From positions 1-64,000 of the forward strand of contig NZ_BMFR01000004.1 of assembly GCF_014638995.1 (NCBI RefSeq): a DNA stretch of 64,000 bases, read 5' to 3'. The stretch is from Virgibacillus oceani. GTDB taxonomy: Bacteria; Bacillota; Bacilli; Bacillales; Amphibacillaceae. Shown here in pieces: positions 51,238 to 59,831 of this stretch. The notes under the pieces are model-generated. The model saw only the letters and a program-made list of their open reading frames with translations. It searched no databases and was not told the DNA's origin. Position 1 is the first letter of the stretch; each line of letters opens with the position of its first letter. The position numbers were made by a program, and so were the translations under genes.

Positions 51238-52284
51238 CTACAATTCTTCAAATCCATTTGACTGGGTTACCTTTGAATAGGTTCTCGCCTTTTGTTCAAA
51301 GAAATCGGACTTAGTTTCATTGATCATTTCATCACTGAACACATGAATCCATGGCATTGGGTTGTTTCTCTCCTCGTACAAATTTTTCAATCCTAACTGG
51401 CGCAGCCGCTTGTTAGCAAGATATTCTACATACTGCTCAAATTCATCTAAATCAATTCCGTCAATAGCTGCTAAAATATAATGCGCCCATTCTTTTTCCA
51501 GTTCTGTCGCCTTACTTATGGTTTGGTATATATAATCAATGTTCTCATCAGTATTGAGCTCCTTATTTTCCGCTAATAAAATACGGATAAATTGCTTCAC
51601 AAAATACGTATGCTGCATCTCATCCCGTTGTATATAGCTAATCATTGTACTTGTTTTCAGCATCTTTTGCTGGCGGGCTAAGTTATAGAAAAAAGCAAAT
51701 CCTGCATAAAAGTAAATTCCCTCTAAATTAATGGAGTTAACACCAAGCTTAAAAAGTTTTTGAGGCGTTGGATCATGTCTAAACTCATCATAGGCACTTA
51801 AAATTAAATTGTTTCTTTTCAAAACTACGGGGTCGCTTTTCGCTTGGTTAAATCGTTCATTTTGCTCTCGTAATGGTATTAATGAACTTAAAATATACGA
51901 ATACGATTCATTATGCACTGCCTCCTGCTGAGATATCACTGCAAAAATGGCTTTAAAACTGGAATCCGAAACATAATCCATAACCTGATTCATGGTCGGT
52001 GTCTGCAAGCTGTCCAGGAGAGCAAGCTGTGTATTAATTCGTAAAAATACGTCCTTTTCTGTTTGGCTCAATAAGTCCCATTGCTTGATATCGTCTTGCA
52101 TATTAATTTCCTGTGCCTTCCAAAAATTTGAAAGCAATGCCTGATACAAATCGTACATTTGCGGATATGCGATATCGTTCCAATTCAGCAGTCCAGAAGA
52201 TTTCCCGTTAATAATACCTGTCGATTTGTTAGGAAATTCCGGATTTAATAAATTTATTCGTTTAATCGGTGCATTAATCGTCAC
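51238..52284 (-). CDS. nrdF: Class I ribonucleotide reductase, beta subunit
   Basis: Radical-generating subunit, 348 residues, ferritin-like helical fold. Metal ligands can be read: Asp in LALLDSLQTP, ExxH in QQEAVHNESY, Glu in NLEGIYFYAGF and ExxH in RDEMQHTYF. The Tyr four residues after the first His (HNESY) is in place for the stable radical. Whether it uses Fe2-Y (class Ia) or Mn2-Y (class Ib) cannot be told from these residues. It is 63 bp downstream of the alpha subunit gene and adjacent to the flavodoxin gene. The symbol nrdB would be equally defensible. Confidence 0.9.
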   Translation of the reverse strand: MTINAPIKRINLLNPEFPNKSTGIINGKSSGLLNWNDIAYPQMYDLYQALLSNFWKAQEINMQDDIKQWDLLSQTEKDVFLRINTQLALLDSLQTPTMNQVMDYVSDSSFKAIFAVISQQEAVHNESYSYILSSLIPLREQNERFNQAKSDPVVLKRNNLILSAYDEFRHDPTPQKLFKLGVNSINLEGIYFYAGFAFFYNLARQQKMLKTSTMISYIQRDEMQHTYFVKQFIRILLAENKELNTDENIDYIYQTISKATELEKEWAHYILAAIDGIDLDEFEQYVEYLANKRLRQLGLKNLYEERNNPMPWIHVFSDEMINETKSDFFEQKARTYSKVTQSNGFEEL

Positions 52285-52347
52285 TATTTCATCCTCCTCA
52301 ATATTGGAAATCGGCTGATCCGACTCCTGACCTCTTTCCCATGAGCC

Positions 52348-54636
52348 TTAACTATGGCATGCCTCACATTCATCAATTTCCGCCTGTGACGTACTCCTTA
52401 CATAATAGGTTGTTTTTAAACCATGCTTCCACGCCTCAACATGCAGATTTAACAAGTCTCTTGCTTTAATATCATGGCGTACATATAAATTAAAGCTGAT
52501 CGATTGATCTACATGCTTCTGTCTGGCAGCATTTTGCTTGATGCTCCATAGTTGATTAAGCTCATGCCGTGATCGGCGGTAGTAGTTGTACGTATTATGA
52601 TCCAAATCAGGTGCGGTTACCTTAAATTTAAAATTCTTTTTCTCCTCCGCATATTCAACTGCATAGATTGGATCAATTCCGTCTGTTGATCCTCCAATTT
52701 TCGCTGTTGAAGAATTAGGTGCAACAGCCATTAACCAGCCATTTCGGATGCCATATTCGGCTACACTTCTTTGCAGCTCCTTCCAGCGTTCTGTCTTATA
52801 CCCCTTCCGTTCGAAATAAGCACCTGTCTGCCACTCCGAACCTAGAAATTCACTGTACAGTCCTTTTTCTTTCGCAAGCTCCATGGAAGATTCAATCACG
52901 TAATAAGCTATATCTTCATATAGATTATCAGCAAATTCTACTGCTTGATCAGATTCCCAATAGATTCCTTCCTGTGCTAAAAGATGATGCCAGCCAAACG
53001 TTCCTAACCCAACTGCCCGGTACTTTTTATTCGTTAGTTCAGCCTGTCCAACCTTTATTGTGTTCAAATCAATTACGTTATCAAGCATACGCATTTGAAT
53101 GGAAACAAGCCGCTGTAATACGCCCGCTTCTACTGTTCTCGGAAGATTAATCGACGATAAATTACATACAACAAAGTCTCCTGGTTTCCGAACGATAACA
53201 ATATTCCCATGTTCATCTTGAAATTCTTCTGTAATGGATGTTGCGGACATGTTTTGCATTATTTCCGTACACAGGTTACTGCAATAAATTGATGTACGGC
53301 CCCTGCCCCTTACATGCTTGTTTGGGTTTTGCCGATTAGCTTCATCCCGGTAAAACATATATGGTGTTCCCGTCTCCAATTGTGCAACCATGATCCTTGC
53401 CATGATGTCCATCGCTCGATATGTTTTTCTTGGTAATAGAGGATGGTTCACAGCTTCCTCGTATTTTTCAGTGAAATAGTTAGTATCCGCTTCATCGTAA
53501 AAATCCTCTAGTCCAAGTGGTTTACCATTTTCATCCTTCCAGCCCATTATTTGTTTAACCTGATGCGGGCAAAACGTGTGCCATTCACCAATGCTTCGGC
53601 CACTTTCATCCATTTCCTCCAGCCTTTTCATAAATAAATCAGGGATGGCAACACCGGTAAAAATATCATGTGCCTTACGCCGTTCATCCCCATTATTTGT
53701 TTTCAAATCTAAAAATCCGTTCATAATATCTTTGTGAAAAACATCCAAATAAATAGCAACTGCACCTTGCCGCTGTCCCAGCTGATCAACACTGACTGCA
53801 GTATCATTTAATAGGCGAATCCAAGGAACAACCCCAGACGAATTTCCTTTGAATTTTTTTATATCCGAACCGAGTGCACGTACCTTGCCATAGTACACAC
53901 CAATTCCGCCGCCATCCTTGCTAAGTCTGGCAATATCCCAGTTATTCAAATAAATGCCATCAAGGGAATCATCGACTGTATCAATAAAGCATGACGAAAG
54001 CTGTCCAAAGCTTTTTCCAGCATTGGCAAGAGTCGGTGTCGCTACTGTCATGTATAGATTACTCATTGCCCAGTATGCTTCTTTCACTAATTCAATTTGT
54101 TTTTCTTTAGGTTCGTTCTTCATTAATGTCATCGCAATAATCATGAATCGTTCCTGCGGCAGCTCATAAATGTTGCGCTCGTGGTCTCTGGTTATGTACC
54201 TGTCCGCAAGCAGGAATAGACCGATATAGTTAAAAAGATGATCTCGCTCCGGGTTAATTTCCTTTTCCAGTTCATATATTTCATCCTTTGAATAGTTAAA
54301 AAGTAAATCAGACGAATAGATGCCTTTCTCCGTTAACATGTTGATTAATTGATAAAAGCCTCCGTATTTTGCTTCAGAGCTATACCCACGATTCTCACCA
54401 GCTTTTTGATACAACTCATTTAAATACATACGCGCTGCAGCAAACGTCCAGTTTGGTTCATCCATCGCGATATTATTAAGTGCATAAAATAGTGCTTGTT
54501 GATTTGCCTCCTCTTTTGTTTTGCTTAATTGTTTGATTTGTTCAATGATGTTAGCTGCATTTAGTTGATATTTCTTTGCTGCATCATCGATAGTTTCCAG
54601 TACATCGCAGAGCTCTGAATATGTTTGTGTATTCAT
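52348..54636 (-). CDS. nrdE: Class I ribonucleotide reductase, alpha subunit
   Basis: Catalytic subunit, 762 residues. Redox-active and radical cysteines are visible: SSCFIDTVDDS, SNLCTEIMQN (N-x-C-x-E catalytic triad) and VVCNLSSINLP; radical-transfer tyrosines are in KTTYYVRS. The C-terminal tail ends CEACHS, a shuttle CxxC for thioredoxin or glutaredoxin. The length is closer to class Ia NrdA (about 760) than to typical NrdE (about 700). The extra N-terminal 60 residues may be an ATP-cone-like or degenerate region. GGAGG precedes the ATG. Transcription is preceded by a cobalamin riboswitch and terminator, so B12 should lower expression. Confidence 0.92.
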   Translation of the reverse strand: MNTQTYSELCDVLETIDDAAKKYQLNAANIIEQIKQLSKTKEEANQQALFYALNNIAMDEPNWTFAAARMYLNELYQKAGENRGYSSEAKYGGFYQLINMLTEKGIYSSDLLFNYSKDEIYELEKEINPERDHLFNYIGLFLLADRYITRDHERNIYELPQERFMIIAMTLMKNEPKEKQIELVKEAYWAMSNLYMTVATPTLANAGKSFGQLSSCFIDTVDDSLDGIYLNNWDIARLSKDGGGIGVYYGKVRALGSDIKKFKGNSSGVVPWIRLLNDTAVSVDQLGQRQGAVAIYLDVFHKDIMNGFLDLKTNNGDERRKAHDIFTGVAIPDLFMKRLEEMDESGRSIGEWHTFCPHQVKQIMGWKDENGKPLGLEDFYDEADTNYFTEKYEEAVNHPLLPRKTYRAMDIMARIMVAQLETGTPYMFYRDEANRQNPNKHVRGRGRTSIYCSNLCTEIMQNMSATSITEEFQDEHGNIVIVRKPGDFVVCNLSSINLPRTVEAGVLQRLVSIQMRMLDNVIDLNTIKVGQAELTNKKYRAVGLGTFGWHHLLAQEGIYWESDQAVEFADNLYEDIAYYVIESSMELAKEKGLYSEFLGSEWQTGAYFERKGYKTERWKELQRSVAEYGIRNGWLMAVAPNSSTAKIGGSTDGIDPIYAVEYAEEKKNFKFKVTAPDLDHNTYNYYRRSRHELNQLWSIKQNAARQKHVDQSISFNLYVRHDIKARDLLNLHVEAWKHGLKTTYYVRSTSQAEIDECEACHS

Positions 54637-54668
54637 TTTATTTTCCTCCCTTTATTTTCAGGGGAATT

Positions 54669-54697
54669 AAAAAATCCACCCAATTAGCTGAGTGGAT
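54669..54697 (-). terminator. Terminator in nrd leader (riboswitch expression platform)
   Basis: ATCCAC/GTGGAT stem with a 12-nt loop, then UUUUUU on the minus strand, only 33 bp before the nrdE start codon and downstream of the cobalamin riboswitch. Suits ligand-induced transcription termination. Confidence 0.65.
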
Positions 54698-54850
54698 GAA
54701 ACGATAGCAAGACAAATGAAAGAGGCGGGTGTCAGGTTTCAGATTATAAAAAGGCGGCAATTTAGTCCAGCTTTCAACCCTATATATCCCTATATTACTA
54801 TTCCTCAATGCTACCATTCCATCTTCTCAATCCCCGAAGAAGCTGAAATC

Positions 54851-55016
54851 TTTAAAGAATAGACAGGTCTCCTGACTTATGCCCTACTTTGAGCCCTTCC
54901 CATATAACACGTTATATAGTGGCTATTTGCTCATTTCGTTAGCATTTACAGTTGCGGGGGCAGTTCCGGAGTTTCACCAGATTCCCAATTAAGCCCAAAT
55001 GGCATCTAACTTTAAA
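54851..55016 (-). ncRNA. Cobalamin (B12) riboswitch
   Basis: On the minus strand: closing stem UUUAAAG/CUUUAAA, then GGGAAUCUGGUGAAACUCC, CCGGAACUGCCCCCGCAACU and GUAA as in the conserved core, and the 3' B12-box AAGUCAGGAGACCUGUC (54862-54878). These are the hallmark segments of the AdoCbl aptamer. It is in the leader of the nrdE-nrdF-flavodoxin operon, about 215 nt before the start codon. Confidence 0.93.
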
Positions 55017-55150
55017 AATACTATATGTAGTTTTATCGACAATTTATTACACAATATATTGTATATATTGTGTATACTCAATACTAAATCAATTTTTGTA
55101 ATTTGGCAAGGGGAGAAATTTAATAATCTAATTTAATTGTGATTCTGCAT

Positions 55151-55190
55151 TCCTCCTGCCGATATTCCTGACTTCCTGCCGATGTTTCCG
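55151..55190. repeat. 20-bp tandem repeat, CTCCTGCCGAT family
   Basis: CTCCTGCCGATATTCCTGA and TTCCTGCCGATGTTTCCGC in tandem, 20 bp apart. The array lies downstream of alsT and upstream (5') of the nrd riboswitch. Third copy of the family found at 4431 and 34454. The remaining 55017-55150 region is A/T-rich with no gene. Confidence 0.65.
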
Positions 55191-55258
55191 CAATCCCACA
55201 TAAAATTTTATCCACATAAATAAAAACTGCCTACTCATCAAGTAGACAGCTTTCCATT

Positions 55259-56683
55259 TTATTTTTCCGCATGTTTATTCTTTTTCCGGTCCCAGAATTC
55301 AACGCCTGTGTCATCCTCAAGCACATCACGATAAAATACAGGATCTTTCCCTTCTTTCCGCTGCCGCTGATAATCCTTCAATACGCGTTCTGCAATTTTG
55401 TACAGTCTGGTAATGGCATAAAGGTTGATTAACGCCATGATTGCCATCGTTAAGTCAGCTAATGCCCACACGAGATCAAATGTGGCAATTGCACCGAAAA
55501 TAACCATTGCCAGCACAGCTATACGATAAATAAACAGACCGAACTTACTATTTTTAATATATTCAATGTTATTTTCACCGTAGTAATAATTTCCTAAAAT
55601 TGAGCTATAGGCAAATAAAAATATTGCAACGGCGACAAAGATTGATGCCCAGCTTCCTACGTGAAACTCAAATGCTTTTTGCGTCAATTGAATACCATCG
55701 AGCTTGCTGCCTTCATAGCCCCCCGCAGTTACAATAATAAATGCTGTTGCACTGCAGATCAGGATCGTATCAAAAAATACACCTAATGCCTGAATTAAAC
55801 CCTGTTTGGCTGGGTGTGTAACCTCAGCTGTTGCTGCAGCATTTGGCGCACTACCCATACCAGCCTCATTCGAAAACAAACCACGCTTAATACCCATCAT
55901 AATCGCAGCACCAAATCCACCACCTGCGACCTCGCGAATTCCAAATGCATTTGAAAAAATAAGTGTAAGCAAGTCCGGAATAGATGTAATGTTAGCGATC
56001 AACACATAGATTGCAATTAAAATATATAGAATTGCCATTATCGGAACAATTATTTGAGTAACATTTGCAATGCTTTTTAACCCGCCAAAAATAACGATTG
56101 CTGTTAAAAGAACTAAAATAATTGCCATGTAGTTTTTATTAAAATCAAATTCCCCTGCAAAAGCCAAACTGATCGTGTTTGACTGTACAGAGTTAAAGAC
56201 AAGTCCATACGTAAATGTGATCGTAATTGCAAAAACAATACCGAGCCAGCGTTTCCCAAGACCTTTCTCCATATAATATGCGGGTCCACCTCGGTATTGA
56301 TTTTTTTCGGGCACTTTATAAACCTGTGCAAGTGTACTTTCTATAAATGCTGTTGCAGAGCCTAATAATGCAATAAGCCACATCCAAAAGACTGCACCTG
56401 GACCACCAACCGCAACGGCTGATGCAACACCGGCGAGATTTCCCGTACCCACACGTGAAGCTGCGCTTATGGCAAATGCCTGGAATGAAGATGTCCCCTT
56501 CTTCCCTTCTGCATTTATCGTACGTTTATCAAATAAAACACGAAACATTTCAGGCAAATATCGAAACTGCACAAATTTTGTTTTGAATGTGAACCACAAA
56601 CCTAAACCGATTAAGACAATAATGAGAACGTAGGACCACAATGCCTCATTAACTTTGTCAACTATCATTTCAATGAAATCCAT
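55259..56683 (-). CDS. alsT: Alanine/glycine:cation symporter (AGCS family)
   Basis: Sodium-coupled amino acid symporter of 474 residues with about 11 helices. The family signatures GTGNLAGVASAVAVGGPGAVFWMWL and GGFGAAIMMGIKRGLFSNEAGMGSAPNAAA are both present. Members take up alanine or glycine, sometimes glutamine; the exact substrate is not set by sequence. The soluble C-terminus is charged (KDPVFYRDVLEDD). The ribosome binding site GGGAG lies before the ATG. It is monocistronic; the 270-bp repeat copy B lies upstream. Confidence 0.9.
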   Translation of the reverse strand: MDFIEMIVDKVNEALWSYVLIIVLIGLGLWFTFKTKFVQFRYLPEMFRVLFDKRTINAEGKKGTSSFQAFAISAASRVGTGNLAGVASAVAVGGPGAVFWMWLIALLGSATAFIESTLAQVYKVPEKNQYRGGPAYYMEKGLGKRWLGIVFAITITFTYGLVFNSVQSNTISLAFAGEFDFNKNYMAIILVLLTAIVIFGGLKSIANVTQIIVPIMAILYILIAIYVLIANITSIPDLLTLIFSNAFGIREVAGGGFGAAIMMGIKRGLFSNEAGMGSAPNAAATAEVTHPAKQGLIQALGVFFDTILICSATAFIIVTAGGYEGSKLDGIQLTQKAFEFHVGSWASIFVAVAIFLFAYSSILGNYYYGENNIEYIKNSKFGLFIYRIAVLAMVIFGAIATFDLVWALADLTMAIMALINLYAITRLYKIAERVLKDYQRQRKEGKDPVFYRDVLEDDTGVEFWDRKKNKHAEK

Positions 56684-56767
56684 GCTTTTTCTCCCTTCAT
56701 ACTATATAAAACTTGCTAAGAAAGTAGCATCATTACTTTTCCCTTAATAAAAAAAAGAAAACTAAAA

Positions 56768-57037
56768 ACAAAAGCGGAAGCGCCCGGTTAGCGACGTGTG
56801 GACTGCGCCTCGCCATGCGAGGTGGTTCGGCGTTGCCGCGCAAAGCGGCGGTTTTAGCCGAACATTCCTTCGCAGGAGATAAAGGAAACTCGGGTGAGCT
56901 TAAACGTCGATGTTGACCTTATCGTACGGAGGTGAGGGAAGTCCATCACAGCTTTAGCGCTGGAGCTGGACGTGGCCGATGCGATAGTTTAGTTATACAC
57001 AGCATTCAAATTTTATAGTACGCTAGACGAAAACAAA
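56768..57037 (+). repeat. About 270-bp dispersed repeat, copy B
   Basis: Same orientation and nearly the same sequence as 11463-11734, with full-length correspondence from ACAAAAGCGGAAGCGCCC to CTAGACG. Differences include GAGCTTAAACGTC in place of GAGCGTAAGCGAATT. It fills most of the gap between alsT and the thioesterase gene. No transposase or gene inside. Confidence 0.9.
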
Positions 57038-57112
57038 AGAAGCCCGCAATGTGGCTCCCTATAATCGTTTCATTATTTCATTTTATCCTATCCTGCAATT
57101 ACGGACAAATAA

Positions 57113-57640
57113 TTAATAATTCTTACTTTTATTCCACGGATAATCTGTGCCGAAGCTTTTAGCGAGTTCCTTGGAATGCTGACGGCGCTCTTTCCGCCTC
57201 TGTGCACGTTCTGGTGCAAGCTTATGCAATTGTTTTTCTTGTTCAGTTTCTGGATAAACATCAGGAACAGGGACTGGCTTACCGTATTGGTCAATTGCTA
57301 CGAATGTGAGAAATGCCGTTGTACAAACCTTCCGTTCACCAGTTAATAAATTTTCTGTTACAGCCTTGACGAAAACTTCCATGGATGTATTATGCGTCCA
57401 TGTTACAAATGCTTCCACACAGATCGAGTCACCCTCTTTTACCGGTGACAGGAAATCGACCGAATCAGTTGAAGCTGTCACAACAGGCAGTCTTGAATGA
57501 CGGACCGCTGCAATCGCTGCAACATCATCAATATGCGCCATTAACTTTCCCCCAAAGAGTGTACCGTGATTATTCGTATCTGGTGGTAATACATGTGATG
57601 TTTTAACTGCAAGTGAATTTGAACATGGCTTTTTTTCCAT
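57113..57640 (-). CDS. ykhA: Acyl-CoA thioesterase (YkhA family)
   Basis: A hot-dog fold thioesterase, 175 residues, that hydrolyses acyl-CoA esters. It contains the acyl-CoA thioester hydrolase pattern HVLPPDTNNHGTLFGGKLMAHID near residues 16-38, with the catalytic-region Asn-His-x-Gly and an Asp in the following helix (DDVAAIAA). The C-terminal tail is highly charged (RAQRRKERRQHSKE). AGGAGGAAAAAATT precedes the ATG. It is downstream of cls on the same strand (34-bp gap) and may be co-transcribed. Confidence 0.88.
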   Translation of the reverse strand: MEKKPCSNSLAVKTSHVLPPDTNNHGTLFGGKLMAHIDDVAAIAAVRHSRLPVVTASTDSVDFLSPVKEGDSICVEAFVTWTHNTSMEVFVKAVTENLLTGERKVCTTAFLTFVAIDQYGKPVPVPDVYPETEQEKQLHKLAPERAQRRKERRQHSKELAKSFGTDYPWNKSKNY

Positions 57641-57674
57641 AATTTTTTCCTCCTAAATCCGGCATTATGAACTA

Positions 57675-59117
57675 TCACAAAATCGGTGACAGCAATCGTG
57701 AGATCGATTCTTTAAAACGTATCCCGACCGAACGTTTTTCATATAATTTTTTCGTCATTTGCGTGGATAAACTTATATCCTTCATAAATGCCTTAACCAG
57801 CTTTTCAGCAACTAAACTATCATATAAAAATGCATTCACTTCAAAATTCAAGCGAAAACTTCGAACATCAATATTTGCAGTTCCGACTGAAGCAATCTTG
57901 CCATCGACAATGATTGTTTTCGAATGCAGGAAGCCATTTTGATAAATGTATACCTCCGCACCTGCTTGTAACAAGTCACCAATATAGGACAATGTTGCCC
58001 AATAAACAAATGGATGATCCGGTTTGTTCGGAATCATAATCTTAATATTCACCCCGGACAATGCCGCAATCCTTAATGCATCCCGGAGACTTTCATCTGG
58101 TATGAAATATGGCGTCTGAATATAGACATAGTGCTTCGCAGACATAATCATTTTAATATAGCCATTTTTTATTTGTTCCCAGTCAGAATCAGGACCACTT
58201 GAAACAATTTGAATACCAACATCTCCCGTTGGTACCGCAGCATAATACCTGTCCTCGTACAAAATATCGTTGCGGGATGCCTGATTCCAATCTAAAATAA
58301 AACGCGTTTGCATATTTTTTACCGCGTCACCATTCACACGAATATGCGTATCACGCCAATAGCCCATTTTCTTGTTTTTCCCTAAGTATTCATCACCAAT
58401 GTTAAAGCCGCCAATATAACCAATTCGTCCATCAATGATTGCTAATTTACGGTGATTTCGATGGTTTATTTTAAAATTGATTTTCGGAATCTTTGGAGGA
58501 AAAAATGCCTCCACCTGTGCCCCAGCGTGACGCAGACGTTTAATGAATTTTCTTTTCAGTGTTCGTGACCCCATGTCATCATAGAGAACACGTACCTCAA
58601 TACCTTCATTCGCTTTCTTAACCAACACATCACAAATCTGCTGTCCCAGCTGGTCATAACGAATAATGTAATACAGCAAATGGATATGATCTGTTGCCTT
58701 TTCCAAATCATGGATGAGTGCTGTAAACTTTTCTTTTCCATCGGTATAGATCTCTACCTTATTATCTTGTGTAAAAATGGCGTCATTATTTCGTAAATGC
58801 AAAAAATATAAGTCCTTGTATGCGGCTATTTCACTATGCTTAAATTCAAAGCGATTTTCTTCTAATGCCCGCATCTGTGCTTGAACTGATTTCTTCACCC
58901 CAAGCCTGCTTTTAGTGTCCCAGGTAAAAATCCTGCGATTACTCAGTTTTCTCCCAAAAACCAAGTATAGAAAGAAACCTGCTATTGGTACAAAGAGCAG
59001 AACCATCAGCCATGCCCATGTAGACGTTGCATCCTTGCGTTCCAGAAAGATAATAGCAAGTGCCAGTGCAATATTAAATATAATGATAAATCCTAGAAAA
59101 TAGGGCACTAAAATCAT
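57675..59117 (-). CDS. cls: Cardiolipin synthase
   Basis: Membrane phospholipase-D-superfamily enzyme that joins two phosphatidylglycerols into cardiolipin. The 480 residues start with two transmembrane helices (about 1-60). Two HKD motifs follow: HRKLAIIDGRIGYIGGFN and HSKTIIVDGKIASVGTAN. ATG 59117 has AAGGAG 8 nt upstream; a longer frame overlaps that site. Cardiolipin content commonly rises under salt stress in such bacteria, which fits the inferred lifestyle but is not shown here. Confidence 0.93.
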   Translation of the reverse strand: MILVPYFLGFIIIFNIALALAIIFLERKDATSTWAWLMVLLFVPIAGFFLYLVFGRKLSNRRIFTWDTKSRLGVKKSVQAQMRALEENRFEFKHSEIAAYKDLYFLHLRNNDAIFTQDNKVEIYTDGKEKFTALIHDLEKATDHIHLLYYIIRYDQLGQQICDVLVKKANEGIEVRVLYDDMGSRTLKRKFIKRLRHAGAQVEAFFPPKIPKINFKINHRNHRKLAIIDGRIGYIGGFNIGDEYLGKNKKMGYWRDTHIRVNGDAVKNMQTRFILDWNQASRNDILYEDRYYAAVPTGDVGIQIVSSGPDSDWEQIKNGYIKMIMSAKHYVYIQTPYFIPDESLRDALRIAALSGVNIKIMIPNKPDHPFVYWATLSYIGDLLQAGAEVYIYQNGFLHSKTIIVDGKIASVGTANIDVRSFRLNFEVNAFLYDSLVAEKLVKAFMKDISLSTQMTKKLYEKRSVGIRFKESISRLLSPIL

Positions 59118-59248
59118 CAGAAACACTCCTTCCCAGAAGCATCAAAATTAATCCATTACTCATTAATATAGCATATATTTTTCCAATTCGCGTTGTCCCA
59201 AAGTTATATTGTATACTAGTACCACGAAAAAACAAGAGGTGAATAGTG

Positions 59249-59806
59249 ATGGGAAACAAAAAACATGCAATCGTAATCGGTGGAACAGGAATGCTTGCAA
59301 AGGTCTCGCACTATCTTGCCGCATCAAACTTCGATGTATCTGTTATCGCAAGAAGCATCCTAAAGCATCAAGGCTTGAAAGAAAACTGTAAAAACCCAGA
59401 AAATATTCATGCTATTTTAGCGGATTACCATAATGGTGAAAGTTTAAACATCGGAATAGAAAATGCGCTGCATACGTACGGTTGTCCAAGTATCGTCGTG
59501 AGCTGGATTCATTCAACAGCTCCAAATGCCCTACCTTTAATTATAAGGCAAATCAGTGTGCAATATTCTAGCTTTCCATGGAGATTATTTCATATACAGG
59601 GCAGTTCCGGCTTTTTCCAAAAAGAATACACGCCTGTATCAGAAAATTGCCTGTACAGACGTGTATATTTAGGATTTATGATAGAAAAAAGCGCTTCACG
59701 ATGGCTTACCCATGAAGAAATTTCTGAAGGTGTTATTCATGCTATTGAAACTGATAGTGAGAAGACCATTGTTGGCACAGTGGAACCGTGGGAAAGCAGG
59801 CCATAG
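59249..59806 (+). CDS. Short-chain dehydrogenase-like protein
   Basis: A 185-residue protein with an N-terminal Rossmann motif (AIVIGGTGMLAKVSHYLA) and an SDR-like basic residue after strand 2 (VIARS). The C-terminal half lacks a clear YxxxK catalytic pair, and the protein is shorter than classical SDRs (about 250). It matches small Bacillus proteins annotated as short-chain dehydrogenase; the function is unknown. ATG 59249 has GAGGTG 7 nt upstream. It is single and convergent with megL. Confidence 0.75.
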   Translation: MGNKKHAIVIGGTGMLAKVSHYLAASNFDVSVIARSILKHQGLKENCKNPENIHAILADYHNGESLNIGIENALHTYGCPSIVVSWIHSTAPNALPLIIRQISVQYSSFPWRLFHIQGSSGFFQKEYTPVSENCLYRRVYLGFMIEKSASRWLTHEEISEGVIHAIETDSEKTIVGTVEPWESRP

Positions 59807-59823
59807 AAAATACTTGGCCTGCC
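59797..59823 (-). terminator. Possible convergent terminator
   Basis: GCAGGCCA/TGGCCTGC stem with an 11-nt A/T loop, overlapping the stop of the SDR-like gene and just after the lyase gene. Only a short UUU follows on the minus strand. Confidence 0.5.
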
Positions 59824-59831
59824 CTGTGAAA

